Source: Catenibacterium sp. co_0103 (GTDB lineage: Bacteria > Bacillota_I > Bacilli_A > Erysipelotrichales > Coprobacillaceae). Taken from it: a DNA stretch of 7,689 nt. The notes under the pieces were generated by a model. The model saw only the letters and a program-made list of their open reading frames with translations. It did no database searches and was not told where the DNA came from. The stretch covers positions 1-7,689 of the forward strand of contig NZ_RCYB01000090.1 of NCBI RefSeq assembly GCF_004168205.1, written 5' to 3'. The stretch's first letter is position 1. Every line of letters begins with the position of its first letter. Below are positions 7,288 to 7,689 of the stretch, piece by piece. A program made the translations under genes and the position numbers.

Positions 7288-7316
7288 AGTATAATCACTC
7301 TTTGTAAAAATGTCAA
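7288..7316 (-). promoter_or_regulatory. Strong promoter of the EIIC gene
   Basis: A perfect TTGACA (7311-7316), 17-nt spacer and TATACT (7288-7293), the strongest promoter in the window. Transcription should begin near 7281, with a leader of about 27 nt. Such a promoter needs repression to be switched off, matching the overlapping cre and dyad. Confidence 0.9.
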
Positions 7317-7324
7317 CGGTTACA
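7311..7324 (-). promoter_or_regulatory. CcpA catabolite-responsive element (cre) on the EIIC promoter
   Basis: The minus strand reads TGTAACCGTTGACA, matching every fixed position of the consensus TGWAANCGNTNWCA. Its last six bases are the -35 hexamer itself, so bound CcpA would block RNA polymerase. This predicts repression by glucose-like sugars. Confidence 0.85.
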
Positions 7325-7336
7325 TTTTGAAATGTA
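7321..7336. promoter_or_regulatory. 16-bp palindrome, candidate operator of the EIIC gene
   Basis: TACATTTTGAAATGTA on the plus strand is a perfect dyad with 7-bp arms and a 2-bp centre. It shares four bases with the cre site and stops 4 bp short of the -35 box, so the two proteins could compete. The size fits a GntR- or LacI-like regulator, but no such gene is seen here. Confidence 0.65.
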
Positions 7337-7358
7337 TGGTACTTTTAATCACAATATC

Positions 7359-7374
7359 CCCATTTTGAACTGTA
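7359..7374. repeat. Second, degraded copy of the EIIC operator
   Basis: CATTTTGAACTGTA (7361-7374) differs from CATTTTGAAATGTA (7323-7336) at one base of 14, in the same orientation and 38 bp away. Over the full 16-bp site 13 bases match. Its dyad symmetry is weaker than the first copy, as for an auxiliary operator. Confidence 0.5.
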
Positions 7375-7435
7375 ACAAATTGAAATTATATTGATTATGA
7401 GCAGATATTTCTAACAACGCTTTCATTTTGCAAAT

Positions 7436-7456
7436 TTTTATTTTTTGAAAATAAAA
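7436..7456. repeat. AT-only inverted repeat in the divergent control region
   Basis: TTTTATTTT and AAAATAAAA flank the triplet TTG, a perfect 9-bp dyad. It sits midway between the EIIC promoter and the plus-strand gene. The arms are only A and T, so chance or DNA bending is as likely as a protein site. Between 7375 and 7435 I see no other clear element. Confidence 0.35.
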
Positions 7457-7505
7457 TATATTTGATTCAATCACTTTATTTGAATACCCACAAACCACAG
7501 GTCAG

Positions 7506-7556
7506 TGAAAATTAAATTTCATAAGCACCGATTAAACGGCGTTCATGAAGCTGAAC
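7506..7556. promoter_or_regulatory. Dyads upstream of the plus-strand gene at the right edge
   Basis: Two candidates occur in this stretch. TGAAAATTAAATTTCA (7506-7521) is a palindrome with one mismatched pair. GTTCA at 7541-7545 and TGAAC at 7552-7556 are an exact inverted pair 6 bp apart, ending about 26 bp before the -10 box of the plus-strand gene, where an activator or repressor would act. They are of modest statistical strength. Confidence 0.35.
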
Positions 7557-7582
7557 CAGACACATGAATTTCCCATCTGTTC

Positions 7583-7588
7583 TATAAT
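7583..7588 (+). promoter_or_regulatory. -10 element of the gene at the right edge
   Basis: A perfect TATAAT lies 31 nt before the ATG at 7620. No recognisable -35 is found 16-18 nt upstream, so the promoter may need an activator. Three TTAGA pentamers (7588, 7593, 7600) follow it in the initiation and leader region. Confidence 0.5.
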
Positions 7589-7619
7589 TAGATTAGAAAT
7601 TAGATGGAGGTATAATCAT

Positions 7620-7689
7620 ATGTCAAACAAAGTATTAAAGCCTAAGAAAGCTTCTCTTTATCAGTTCACTCAGAAATATTCCAACAATA
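7620..7689 (+). CDS. Start of an unidentified gene, cut by the window edge
   Basis: Only 23 codons are visible: MSNKVLKPKKASLYQFTQKY and three more residues, with no stop. The ATG is 9 nt after GGAGG and behind a TATAAT, so translation here is credible. The basic N-terminal segment with four Lys in ten residues shows no motif I recognise, and no function can be assigned. Its divergent position opposite the EIIC gene would suit a related transporter, enzyme or regulator, but nothing in the visible sequence decides this. Confidence 0.65.
   Translation, partial: MSNKVLKPKKASLYQFTQKYSNN

Overview
The window is AT-rich DNA with strong Shine-Dalgarno sites (AAGGAG, GAGGTGA), consensus-like TTGACA/TATAAT promoters with 17-nt spacers, short intergenic gaps and U-tailed hairpin terminators. 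This fits a low-GC member of the Bacillota. A type III glutamine synthetase together with a CcpA-type cre site and a PTS/6-phospho-beta-glucosidase pair suggests a gut anaerobe. The Erysipelotrichia/Coprobacillaceae are my best guess, but that is an inference from gene content and not proven by the sequence.

Layout, left to right. A 6-phospho-beta-glucosidase of family GH1 (95-1525, minus) has a terminator at 9-36. A GNAT acetyltransferase (1662-2123, minus) follows, then glnN, a type III glutamine synthetase (2201-4282, minus). Across a 231-bp divergent control region lies an OmpR-like regulator with a degenerate receiver domain (4514-5194, plus). It converges through a shared bidirectional terminator on a small two-helix membrane protein with a PH-like tail domain (5226-5735, minus). 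Next comes a PTS EIIC permease of the cellobiose/lactose family (5857-7254, minus). A 365-bp divergent control region separates it from the first 23 codons of an unidentified gene (7620 onward, plus) that runs off the window. For every complete gene I can place its own promoter and its own terminator, so this looks like a run of single-gene transcription units and not an operon.

How the genes may work together. EIIC would import a phosphorylated beta-glucoside and the GH1 enzyme would hydrolyse it, but no EIIA or EIIB is present, so the PTS is split and partners must lie elsewhere. EIIC carries a perfect cre site on its -35 box and an overlapping 16-bp palindrome with a partial second copy 38 bp upstream, so it should be subject to catabolite repression plus a specific regulator. 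The GH1 gene lacks an obvious cre and shows different dyads. On the nitrogen side, glnN is divergent from a response-regulator-like gene whose phosphorylation pocket is broken (Glu at the phosphoacceptor position, His for one acidic residue, Val for the conserved Lys). Between their two promoters lies a perfect 9-bp inverted repeat with a 17-bp spacer. The most interesting hypothesis here is that this orphan, phosphorylation-independent regulator controls glnN, by analogy with the atypical OmpR-family GlnR of actinomycetes.

I saw no tRNA, rRNA, CRISPR array, insertion sequence or phage gene.
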